Assembly (NCBI GenBank): GCA_001899315.1
Contig: MOYA01000005.1
Location: forward strand, 171,994-235,993
DNA length: 64,000 bases
Direction: 5' to 3'
Source: Candidatus Obscuribacter phosphatis
Lineage (GTDB): Bacteria > Cyanobacteriota > Vampirovibrionia > Obscuribacterales > Obscuribacteraceae
Part shown: piece by piece, positions 24,757 to 31,659 of the stretch
Layout: each line of letters opens with the position of its first letter
How positions within the stretch are numbered: the stretch's first letter is position 1
Position numbers and translations under genes: made by a program
Notes under the pieces: generated by a model
Told to the model about the DNA's origin: nothing
Databases searched by the model: none
What the model saw: the letters and a program-made list of their open reading frames with translations, nothing else

Positions 24757-25236
24757 ATGCAAACTTCCAGCAACAAGGTTCCCCTCAAATCATCCAGTCC
24801 CTACTTCCATCACATCCTGGCCATCACCACCAAGGCGGCCACTCTCTTCCAAGAGCTGCAAAACCAGCCAAACCCAGCCTCGAAAGAGCAGGAAGAGCTG
24901 AAGCAGCTTTTGGGCAAATTCGATCTCACCACCAAGGTCTGGTATGTGCAAGGAAGCGCCTTTCCGTATCTGCGTGAAACGGTGCCGCCCAACAGTCCCG
25001 ACTTCCTTCCCACCATTGCCGAAAACCTGGCTTTCCTCATGGTTCGCTCGGCCGGCGTGGACGACGTGCTGGTGCTCAGCCGCCTCGATGCCGCACTGCT
25101 CAAGCGAGCGCTGCAAGAACTGTACGTCAACAACTTCGATGCACCGAACCTGAAGAGGTTCATCATCCGCGCCTTCAGCCAAGAGCATGATGCTGAGCTG
25201 TGGGCGCAAATCGACCGCATCATCAACCAAATCTAA
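24757..25236 (+). CDS. Small helical protein related to the upstream gene product
   Basis: It has 159 residues and starts after GAGGTATCT. There is no membrane segment. The stretch DDVLVLSRLDAALLKRALQ with NLKRFIIRAF matches in spacing EQVLMVSRLTPEDLVDFLS with KLSEFILRRM of the preceding protein, suggesting a shared helical domain. It ends 11 bases before the terC start, so it is likely co-translated with TerC. Confidence 0.65.
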   Translation: MQTSSNKVPLKSSSPYFHHILAITTKAATLFQELQNQPNPASKEQEELKQLLGKFDLTTKVWYVQGSAFPYLRETVPPNSPDFLPTIAENLAFLMVRSAGVDDVLVLSRLDAALLKRALQELYVNNFDAPNLKRFIIRAFSQEHDAELWAQIDRIINQI

Positions 25237-25247
25237 GGATAGAAAAC

Positions 25248-26198
25248 ATGGAATCCACTCAACTGTGGCTCTGGGGCGGCTTCGGCGCGCTCATCACCTT
25301 CATGCTGGCCCTCGATCTGGGCGTCTTCAACCGTAAGGCGCACGAGCCTTCGTTCAAGGAAGCAGTCACCTGGAGCGCGGTCTGGGTCGCGCTGGCTCTC
25401 GCCTTCAACGGCGTCATCTACTACACCATGGGCACCCAGCCGGCGATCGAATTCCTCACCGGCTATCTGATCGAGAAAGCCCTCTCGGTCGACAACATCT
25501 TCGTCTTCGTGCTGCTCTTCGGCGCCTTCGCAGTGCCGCTCAAGTATCAGCACCGAGTGCTCTTCTGGGGCATTCTCGGCGCCTTTGCCATGCGCGGTGC
25601 CATGATCGCAGCCGGCTCCTATCTGGTGGAACAGTTCCACTTCGTGATGTACATCTTCGGCGCCATCCTGCTCTTCACCGGCGCCAAGATGGCCTTCCAG
25701 AACCACGAAACTGCGGTCAAGACTGAAGACAACAGGCTCCTGAAGTGGTTCCGCAAGCTGATGCCGGTCACCGACCAGTATCACGAAGACCGCTTCTTCG
25801 TGAAGCAGTCCACGCTCAAGAGCGGCGGCAAGCTGGTTTGGCACGCCACTCCGCTCTTCCTCGTCCTGCTTCTGGTCGAAGTCACCGACCTGGTCTTCGC
25901 CGTCGACTCCATCCCGGCCATCTTTGCCGTCACCACCGACCCGTTCCTGGTCTTCGCCAGCAACGTCTTCGCCATCCTCGGTCTGCGGTCGCTCTACTTC
26001 CTGCTGGCCGGCGTCGTGCACCGCTTCCACCTCCTCAAGTACGGTCTCTCCTTCATCCTGGTCTTCGTCGGCACCAAGATGCTCATCGTCGACTTCTTCA
26101 AGGTGCCGGTGCTCCTCTCCCTGGGCGTCATTGCCGTGACCATCACGGCTTCGGTGGTCCTGTCCCTGCTCTTTCCTCGCAAAGAAGAGACGAAGTAA
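25248..26198 (+). CDS. terC: TerC/Alx family integral membrane protein
   Basis: The ATG at 25248 has AAGGATAGAAAAC upstream; 316 residues with about eight helices. Family hallmarks are FMLALDLGVFNRKAHEPSFKEA at the front, GYLIEKALSVDNIFVFVLLF with the conserved acidic EKALSVDN motif, LFLVLLLVEVTDLVFAVDSIPAI with the second acidic motif, and FASNVFAILGLRSLYF. TerC/Alx proteins export manganese or supply metal to exported proteins and are tied to tellurite and membrane-stress responses. Context with TerD-VWA and a YqhA-like protein fits a Ter-type module. No yybP-ykoY-like leader is visible, as the gene is internal to an operon. Confidence 0.95.
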   Translation: MESTQLWLWGGFGALITFMLALDLGVFNRKAHEPSFKEAVTWSAVWVALALAFNGVIYYTMGTQPAIEFLTGYLIEKALSVDNIFVFVLLFGAFAVPLKYQHRVLFWGILGAFAMRGAMIAAGSYLVEQFHFVMYIFGAILLFTGAKMAFQNHETAVKTEDNRLLKWFRKLMPVTDQYHEDRFFVKQSTLKSGGKLVWHATPLFLVLLLVEVTDLVFAVDSIPAIFAVTTDPFLVFASNVFAILGLRSLYFLLAGVVHRFHLLKYGLSFILVFVGTKMLIVDFFKVPVLLSLGVIAVTITASVVLSLLFPRKEETK

Positions 26199-26222
26199 CC
26201 GCAACCTCAGAAAGGAGGGGCT

Positions 26223-26759
26223 ATGTCACAACCCCCCGAAACCAAGCCTAAACTGGACGACTGGCTCTACCAGATTCGCTGGCTGCTCTATCCGATCAAC
26301 ATCGGTCTGACGCTGGCGCTTCTGGTCTTCCTGGCGCGCTTCCTCTTCAAAGTAGCGCTCTTGGTACTGGATCTGCCCAACCTTCTGGAGGCAGACAAAG
26401 CCATCGACCAGGCTCTTCTCATCACCATCGTCACCTTGCTCGACCAGGCGATGATCTGCTCCCTGCTCATCGTCACCATCATGGGCGGGCATCAAATCTA
26501 TGTGCGGCGCTTCCAGGAGCATCTGCACAATGAAGGGCCTTTCTGGCTCAGGAAGGTCGACACGATTGTGCTGAAAGTGAAGATGGGTCTTGCCTTCACT
26601 GGTGTATCAAGCGTCATGATCTTGAAAGACCTGGTCAGCGTCGATGTGGTGCCGACCGAAATCTGGGTAGCGCATATCTCTATCCACCTGGTCTTCATGC
26701 TCACCACGCTCATGACCGCTGTGGTCTGGCGTCTGATGCACAGCAAAGACAAAGAGTAA
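26223..26759 (+). CDS. UPF0114/YqhA family membrane protein
   Basis: It starts after AAAGGAGGGGCT, 24 bases downstream of terC. The 178 residues show four helices. RWLLYPINIGLTLALLVFLARFL and the following pattern (ALLITIVTLLDQAMICSLLIVTIMGGHQIYVRRF, then VMILKDLVSVDVVPTEIWVAHISIHLVFMLTTLM) match the YqhA/UPF0114 family. The molecular function is not established. Position after terC suggests a role in the same membrane or ion-homeostasis programme. Confidence 0.85.
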   Translation: MSQPPETKPKLDDWLYQIRWLLYPINIGLTLALLVFLARFLFKVALLVLDLPNLLEADKAIDQALLITIVTLLDQAMICSLLIVTIMGGHQIYVRRFQEHLHNEGPFWLRKVDTIVLKVKMGLAFTGVSSVMILKDLVSVDVVPTEIWVAHISIHLVFMLTTLMTAVVWRLMHSKDKE

Positions 26760-26777
26760 GACCTAGGCAGTAGACTT

Positions 26778-26816
26778 GGGGAGAATCGAAATCAATTTTC
26801 GATTCTCCCCCTTTTT
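26778..26816 (+). terminator. Strong intrinsic terminator ending the terC operon
   Basis: GGGGAGAATCGAAA (26778-26791) pairs perfectly with TTTCGATTCTCCCC (26797-26810), followed by CTTTTT. Confidence 0.9.
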
Positions 26817-26916
26817 GCCCTTTCTTACTACAACGTTTAATAATGCATCAAAATTGACAGAAAGGGGCATAAAAATAGGGATTGCTTTCAAGCCCAGCCA
26901 TATCCCGGAAGGTTTT

Positions 26917-27297
26917 ATGCTGCAAACAAAATCTTTGCCTGAGAAAAGTAGCGCACTAGCTCTAAAGGTGAGCCAAATAACCATGCTGGAGGCTCTGCTT
27001 GTCGCCATTGCCCTAAGCAGTATAGCTGCAATGAGCGGCAACAGACCAACCGACTGGTTAGGCGCCGCTGCAGTATTCATAACCTTTCTGCACGGACAAT
27101 TGAGTTTTGATTTGCAAGAATCACAGAGCAAAATGCCGGCGCCTGATGTAGACAATTACCGCTGGACCTCTCGTCTGTTTGTTACTAAAGAAATTCTCTG
27201 GATCACTACCTTCGCCATCGCCGGTTGCTGGCCACTTTGCGCCGGCAGTATTCTGTTTGCTACTTATCCTCATTGGCGAAAGGCGCTCAGACAGTAG
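26917..27297 (+). CDS. Small membrane protein (126 aa)
   Basis: The ATG at 26917 (MLQTKSLPEKSS) has GGAAGG four to nine bases upstream. The frame is open back to 26776, but that part overlaps the terminator. Three hydrophobic segments occur: ITMLEALLVAIALSSIAAM, WLGAAAVFITFLHGQ and LWITTFAIAGCWPLCAGSILF. No family recognised. It stands alone downstream of the terC operon terminator. Confidence 0.6.
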   Translation: MLQTKSLPEKSSALALKVSQITMLEALLVAIALSSIAAMSGNRPTDWLGAAAVFITFLHGQLSFDLQESQSKMPAPDVDNYRWTSRLFVTKEILWITTFAIAGCWPLCAGSILFATYPHWRKALRQ

Positions 27298-27847
27298 CTT
27301 GCCTCAATTGTCCATAAATGCAGCAAGACAGAAAAGCGATTTATTTTCTGAAAAGAAACACTGAAAGTCAGATCACTTTCACATGATTTTCACGCGCAAT
27401 CGGCATTAATAGCAGCTATAGATAAAATCGCACCCGCAATCAATGGCATTACGGGTGCGATTTTGCACGCCCATCTATAATACCACCGGCGATACCACTA
27501 GCTAGCGCAATTCTTAAGGCGTACCTTTATATATGCGAGTTGCCATGCGGCTCGCAAGAGTTAGCAAAAGAAATCACCATATTAAATCTCAATTTGTGCT
27601 AATGCAGCCACAGCGACACCATTGACAATGGCACTTCCAAAAGGGCAGATTCTAAGTATCGTTTTAGAAATCCCAACAGCCCAAAGAGACATCGATAAAA
27701 ACCAAAAGAACCAAAGCACTGCATTTATCTCAACTTTCACATGGACTTTCAGTCCGGCAGATTTGGTTCTTTGTTAGGGCAATGGAGCAGGTGGCTTTGC
27801 GCAAGATAGCAGAGCGACCCGCCGCATGGCTCAAACAGGAGATATCA
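27298..27847. other. Intergenic region with a long perfect hairpin
   Basis: AAAATCGCACCCG (27424-27436) pairs perfectly with CGGGTGCGATTTT (27452-27464); the stem ends in A and T runs, so it can terminate in both directions. The rest (27465-27840) is AT-rich with no gene and presumably contains the promoter of the next membrane protein. Confidence 0.7.
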
Positions 27848-28795
27848 ATGTCGACCCTAACCAGGCGGTATGATGGTGACCTGGCCGTGGCCACCCTCGT
27901 GCTCAATCTATTACTAGCTGCTACGCAAATAGGTTTCGTGGCAGACGGCCTGATGATGATTAGCGAACAGGGCTGGTTCCTGTCCCTGCTCTTCGCCATC
28001 GTCATAGCAAGTGGTTTGCTCTTCAGCCAGTTCGCGCTAAGCAGACTCTGGGAAAGATCCCTGAACGGTCATTACGCTTGGTGTCTAGGCATCTTCAATG
28101 CCTCGATTATCGGTTTGATGTCGGTCTGGGGTATGACCCAGCTCAGTGAGCCGTATACCTACCGCTGGTATTTCGGAGTCTTCCTAGGCGTTCTGGTTCC
28201 GCTACAAACGACTTTTCTGGCTCGTATTAGCACAGAAATGTTCAACCTGGCCGGTAGTCATAAAGAGTGGTTCCCCGGCAGCTACACCGCAAAAATCCTT
28301 ACCTTGGCGAGACTTCGTTCCGACCAGAAACGAGAATCGCTGGAGGCAGTGAAACTGCCTACCGTGGCGCAGCCGGAGCCAGTCTCCGAGGTAGCGCTGG
28401 TAAAGGACGAACCGAATCCGGTTCTGGTTAGCGAAGTTGAACCTGAAGTCAAACCACAAGCAAACCGCGCCGACGCCGTCATCTTGAACTCCGAAACAGC
28501 CTTGGCCTCAATCTCTTTCACAAGAGAAAGAGTCTCAGTGCTCATTAAGAGTGATTTGTCTAAGCGCCAGTGGAAAGAATTGCACAGCAAGCTGAGACGC
28601 GTGCCTGGAGTCATCTTTGAAGAGGTACAGAAATCCCTCTCAGACGATGGCAAACCTGAGCGCAGCTTGAGCGGCCGTGTAATTTACCCGGAAAGCAAGG
28701 GCAACAAGAACCGGCAAAAGCGTGACTCTGCTCGCCTGCGCCATCTCGAAAGTCTGCTTAGTCAGATCAAGAGTTTGATTGCAGGACACAGGTAA
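27848..28795 (+). CDS. Membrane protein with basic cytosolic tail
   Basis: The ATG at 27848 follows ACAGGAGATATCA; 315 residues. Four hydrophobic helices occupy the first about 155 residues (LAVATLVLNLLLAATQIGFV, LSLLFAIVIASGLLFSQFAL, CLGIFNASIIGLMSVWG, RWYFGVFLGVLVPLQTTFLA). The rest is a Pro/Val/Glu-rich linker and a Lys/Arg-rich helical end (KSDLSKRQWKELHSKLRRVPG). The fourth helix resembles the matching one of the 29026 product (WWLSAVYGASVPLQVLLLGK), so these look like distant paralogues. Function unknown. Confidence 0.7.
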   Translation: MSTLTRRYDGDLAVATLVLNLLLAATQIGFVADGLMMISEQGWFLSLLFAIVIASGLLFSQFALSRLWERSLNGHYAWCLGIFNASIIGLMSVWGMTQLSEPYTYRWYFGVFLGVLVPLQTTFLARISTEMFNLAGSHKEWFPGSYTAKILTLARLRSDQKRESLEAVKLPTVAQPEPVSEVALVKDEPNPVLVSEVEPEVKPQANRADAVILNSETALASISFTRERVSVLIKSDLSKRQWKELHSKLRRVPGVIFEEVQKSLSDDGKPERSLSGRVIYPESKGNKNRQKRDSARLRHLESLLSQIKSLIAGHR

Positions 28796-28813
28796 TGAGC
28801 ATTCAATACAAAG

Positions 28814-28842
28814 GGAAGAGGCGCTCGCAAGGTGCCTCTTCC
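28814..28842 (+). terminator. Terminator-like hairpin
   Basis: GGAAGAGGCGC (28814-28824) pairs with GTGCCTCTTCC (28832-28842) with one G.T. It sits shortly after the 28795 stop and before the structured leader element. Confidence 0.65.
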
Positions 28843-28900
28843 TATAATCCCCCTATCCGTCTTAGTCTCGTCATTCGCCATCTTTAATTGCGGCGGCTTA

Positions 28901-28968
28901 CTCCCGGCGGTGGGGCCTTTCTTGCGGACGAAGGTGCTGATCAAACAGGGAAATGTTTGATTGGGGAG
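28901..28968 (+). promoter_or_regulatory. Structured leader RNA, copy A (candidate new cis-regulatory motif)
   Basis: A three-way junction can be drawn. P1 is CTCCC (28901-28905) with GGGAG (28964-28968). P2 is CCTT (28916-28919) with AAGG (28931-28934). P3 is ATCAAACA (28940-28947) with TGTTTGAT (28954-28961). The segment GGCGGTGGGGCC (28906-28917) and GGTGCTG (28933-28939) are identical in copy B, while P1 and P3 change with compensation. A further hairpin GTAGGCGG/CCGCCTAC (28982-29000) lies between the element and the ATG at 29026, where it could act as the expression switch. I do not recognise it as a described riboswitch. Confidence 0.65.
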
Positions 28969-29025
28969 CAGTCCGACTCCTGTAGGCGGCTACCGCCTAC
29001 AACCCTATTTATCTAGGCAACTTGC

Positions 29026-29541
29026 ATGAAAAAGCTCACCGAGCTCTTCACGGGCCTTACCAACTGGTATCTGTCAGATGGTAAGTACGATCAGATGTTG
29101 GTCAAACTGGCGATCACCATTCAGCTTGTCTTGCTTTCGCTCTCGCTCATCCACCAAACCAATGCGGTGGCGGACGTGACCGGCATGACATGGTGGCTCG
29201 CTCTGATGCAGGCAGTGGTTCAGGACTTTGGTCTGTTTGTCGCAGAACTGGTACTGATCCGCTTCCAGCAGACGGGCAAGCCTATCATCTGGGCAGCTCT
29301 CTTTGTGCTCTTCGCGGCCGTTGCAAGCGGTTCTGCGAACGTATACGACTTTACGCATAGGCTCGAACCCTATAGCGTTAAGTGGTGGCTGTCGGCTGTT
29401 TACGGTGCTTCGGTACCGTTGCAGGTGCTCTTGCTCGGCAAGCTGGTCAGCCAGCTGGTCGAAAACAAGAAGCCTGAACAGGCGGCAGAGTCCAATGACA
29501 TGGACTCGTCTACGGCTCGCAATCGTAAGCGGGCGGCATGA
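29026..29541 (+). CDS. Four-helix membrane protein downstream of leader RNA A
   Basis: It has 171 residues. The ribosome binding site is weak (CTAGGCAACTTGC-ATG), which fits control by the upstream structured leader. The hydrophobic helices are LAITIQLVLLSLSLIHQ, WLALMQAVVQDFGLFVAELVL, IIWAALFVLFAAVASGSA and WWLSAVYGASVPLQVLLLGKL, then a short polar tail ending RNRKRAA. It shares the last helix pattern and overall layout with the 27848 product. No transporter family is recognised. Confidence 0.75.
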   Translation: MKKLTELFTGLTNWYLSDGKYDQMLVKLAITIQLVLLSLSLIHQTNAVADVTGMTWWLALMQAVVQDFGLFVAELVLIRFQQTGKPIIWAALFVLFAAVASGSANVYDFTHRLEPYSVKWWLSAVYGASVPLQVLLLGKLVSQLVENKKPEQAAESNDMDSSTARNRKRAA

Positions 29542-29706
29542 GAGCTGATTTGGGGTGGGCGCAAGCTCACCCCAAATCGTAAATTCCTTATTTGAAGAAC
29601 TTCGGAAGCAAGTGCAAGTCAGACAAACCAAGAAAAGGACCATGTCCATGCGTAAACACAATCGAATCCTCGATCCGCCTCAACAGACTTCAACTAACTC
29701 AACTAC

Positions 29707-29784
29707 CTTCCTGGCGGTGGGGCCTCGTTTCGAAGCGAGGTGCTGGTTAAACAAGGAAACTTTCTACAGTGTTTAACTGGGGAG
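29707..29784 (+). promoter_or_regulatory. Structured leader RNA, copy B (candidate new cis-regulatory motif)
   Basis: It has the same architecture as copy A. P1 is CTTCC (29707-29711) with GGGAG (29780-29784). P2 is CCTCG (29723-29727) with CGAGG (29736-29740). P3 is GTTAAACA (29746-29753) with TGTTTAAC (29770-29777). The invariant GGCGGTGGGGCC is at 29713-29724. Compared with A, P3 changes ATC/GAT to GTT/AAC and P1 changes C-G to T.G, so pairing is kept. The P3 loop is longer in B. A hairpin CTATGCT/AGCATAG follows (29803-29819) before the S1-domain gene at 29915. Confidence 0.65.
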
Positions 29785-29914
29785 ATCTTCGAATGAAGTT
29801 CCCTATGCTCACAGCATAGCCGGCCGCTCACCTGTCAGGCGGCTTGGTATCTACCTTAGCGCAAGTCGCTAGTGCAAACCGCTTCGACAGGAAGCAACCC
29901 AAATAGGTACAACC

Positions 29915-30439
29915 ATGATCGGTTTCAATGTCAAGGCAAAGGTGATCGGCAAGACCTTCTCGAAGGTGGACAACACTCTCGAGAACGGCGTCATCGTTCA
30001 GCTTGTGGATGGTGAGCAGGGGCCTGCTAAAGGCTTCCTCCACATCAGCCGCATGATTGGCAAGACGCCTGAGGCTCGCGCCCAGACTCTGACCAGCTTG
30101 ACCGAAGGTTCGGAAATCGAGGTCGACGTGCTCTCTGAGACCACGATCGATAATGCTCCGGGCTTCCGTGTCAGCCAGTGGACTGTTCTGCGTCGCGCAC
30201 GCAAGCAGGCTGCTGAGCAACTGATGAACGCTCAGACGGTCATCAGGGGCGAGGTCGAACGACTGGCCGAGAACTATGCCATCATCTCGCTCGGCGACGA
30301 CTTGCAGGGACTGCTCCACCAGGAGCGCTCTGCTAAGTTCGACCAGATCGCTCTCGACTCCAAGGTCGATGTGCGAGTCTGCGAAGTCGTCGAGATTCAG
30401 GGACGCCTGCGCGTGCGTCTCGAAGAGATCGTTGCCTGA
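29915..30439 (+). CDS. Protein with two S1-like RNA-binding (OB-fold) domains
   Basis: It has 174 residues and starts after ATAGGTACAACC. The first domain is NGVIVQLVDGEQGPAKGFLHISRM ending in LTEGSEIEVDVL, the pattern of an S1 domain (GxVxxx...GFLHxS...xGxxVxxxV). The second is VIRGEVERLAENYAIISL with GDDLQGLLHQE and DSKVDVRVCEVVEIQGRLRVRL. Nothing else is fused. Such proteins bind single-stranded RNA and act in translation or RNA turnover. The position behind leader RNA B suggests RNA-level regulation, possibly autoregulation. An array of hairpins follows the stop codon. Confidence 0.8.
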   Translation: MIGFNVKAKVIGKTFSKVDNTLENGVIVQLVDGEQGPAKGFLHISRMIGKTPEARAQTLTSLTEGSEIEVDVLSETTIDNAPGFRVSQWTVLRRARKQAAEQLMNAQTVIRGEVERLAENYAIISLGDDLQGLLHQERSAKFDQIALDSKVDVRVCEVVEIQGRLRVRLEEIVA

Positions 30440-30457
30440 CACGACCAGGGAAGTACA

Positions 30458-30598
30458 GAGAGAGGGGACTTTGTCCCCTCTCTCAACTTATCTGTAATCT
30501 GGGGACTTTGTCCCCTCTCTCAACTTATCTGTAATCTGGGGACGTAAGTCCCCTCTCTCAAACTTATTTGTAATCTGGGGACGTAAGTCCCCTCTCTC
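30458..30598 (+). repeat. Tandem array of four hairpins (37-39 bp unit)
   Basis: Units begin with GGGGAC at 30464, 30501, 30538 and 30577. Units 1 and 2 contain GGGGAC-TTT-GTCCCC; units 3 and 4 contain GGGGAC-GTAA-GTCCCC, a GNRA-type tetraloop. Each is followed by TCTCTCAA(A)CTTATYTGTAATCT, lost in the last copy. In unit 1 the stem extends to 12 pairs with flanking GAGAGA/TCTCTC. It may be a multiplied terminator or a 3'-UTR protein-binding array for the S1-domain gene. Confidence 0.85.
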
Positions 30599-30832
30599 GA
30601 TTTGATTTTAAATCCTCAACTACCCTTTCTCTGAGCTTTTCTAGCTTTAAGAGTACCCGGGTAGCATTGGCGCTCGTACAGAAGGAGCGTGCGGCAGGTC
30701 CGGGTTAGGACCGAAAAGAAAAACAAAAAGCGAGGAACACTTCTGTGTTTCTAGTGTCATGAGCCGGACTAGACACTCACTAAACAAAGCATCCGGCGTG
30801 CTAAATCCAACAAAAATTGAAGAGGTTCCGAA
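30599..30832 (+). other. Structured leader of the 30833 gene
   Basis: This gap includes CGCTC/GAGCG around GTACAGAAG (about 30671-30689) and GGTCC/GGACC around GGGTTA (about 30697-30712), followed by an A-rich single strand. No gene is present. The compact hairpins suggest a structured 5' UTR, but there is no second copy to test by covariation. Confidence 0.45.
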
Positions 30833-31441
30833 ATGGAAGTCCTTCTAATAGCACTTGTCTGGTGCCTCAATCTCGGCATCAGCTATCTGAACGCGAAAGG
30901 CTGCGGCTACGCCTGGGCAGAAGCAAAAGCTCATGGCGGCTACCCTAAATTCTTCGTCTGGGTAGTGGCGACAATGTCGGCACTGGGCTTTGTCTGGTGC
31001 TTCACCATCGCCGAAGTCTTTCTCGCCCTCTCTCTTGGACTGATCGGGCTGCCTGTTGCAAAAGCAGCTCTGGCACTGGGATACATTCTAGTAATCCCGG
31101 GCATCCTCGCCACAGGTTTCATCATCATGGTCGATTCCTGGGCGCGTGCGTACAAGCAGGGAGGAGTACTCAATTATGGTGTGGCGGCGTATAACACTTA
31201 CGCCCAGGTGCACAACACTTACCATGCCATCGAGGGTATCGGCAGCGCCTTTGGCTCTGTCGGCGAAGCGTTCAGCGGTGACGGCGAAGACGCGCTCACG
31301 GTCGTTGGAATCGTGGTCGTATGCCTCATCGTTCTCTCATCTCTGATTTTGGGTATTGCCACCACCCGCTATCTTATTCTTAAGACAGCGGCGGCAAACG
31401 ATTTGCCCGACCTCGCAACCATGCAAGCGCGGCGTCGCTAA
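30833..31441 (+). CDS. Membrane protein (202 aa)
   Basis: The ATG follows GAAGAGGTTCCGAA. Hydrophobic segments are VLLIALVWCLNLGISYL, FFVWVVATMSALGFVWCF, VFLALSLGLIGLPVAKAALALGYILVIPGILATGFII and LTVVGIVVVCLIVLSSLILGIA, with a soluble loop of about 70 residues (RAYKQGGVLNYGVAAYNTYAQ, AFGSVGEAFSGDGED) between the last two. There is a basic C-terminal tail. No known family. A clean terminator follows, so it is probably a single-gene unit. Confidence 0.7.
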   Translation: MEVLLIALVWCLNLGISYLNAKGCGYAWAEAKAHGGYPKFFVWVVATMSALGFVWCFTIAEVFLALSLGLIGLPVAKAALALGYILVIPGILATGFIIMVDSWARAYKQGGVLNYGVAAYNTYAQVHNTYHAIEGIGSAFGSVGEAFSGDGEDALTVVGIVVVCLIVLSSLILGIATTRYLILKTAAANDLPDLATMQARRR

Positions 31442-31487
31442 GTCAGTCAGAGCCAAAAGTCAGAGCCTCTAGTAAAAGTCACTTGCG

Positions 31488-31511
31488 GGGCGGGTCCGAA
31501 AGGACTCGCCC
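31488..31511 (+). terminator. Intrinsic terminator
   Basis: GGGCGGGTCC (31488-31497), GAAA loop, GGACTCGCCC (31502-31511) with one G.T, followed by TTGCTTTTC. Confidence 0.85.
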
Positions 31512-31659
31512 TTGCTTTTCTTCGATAGAGAATCAGCAATCAGCTAATTTTCGGGTCTGAATCACACTCTTTTGCTTCCGGCTTACTACATTCTATAATA
31601 TTCTACAACTACGTACTTACCCCACTGACAGTAGTTCTGAATACAGTCATTATGACTAT

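Noticed and set aside
28901-28968. Match of the leader RNA to hammerhead ribozyme because of CTGAT and GGAAA
   Set aside because: The hammerhead core needs CUGAUGA and GAAA placed around three helices with a cleavage site; the spacing and the CTGATCA pairing in P3 do not fit.
30458-30598. Possible CRISPR array
   Set aside because: Repeat units are contiguous with no variable spacers and there are no cas genes; it is a tandem hairpin repeat.
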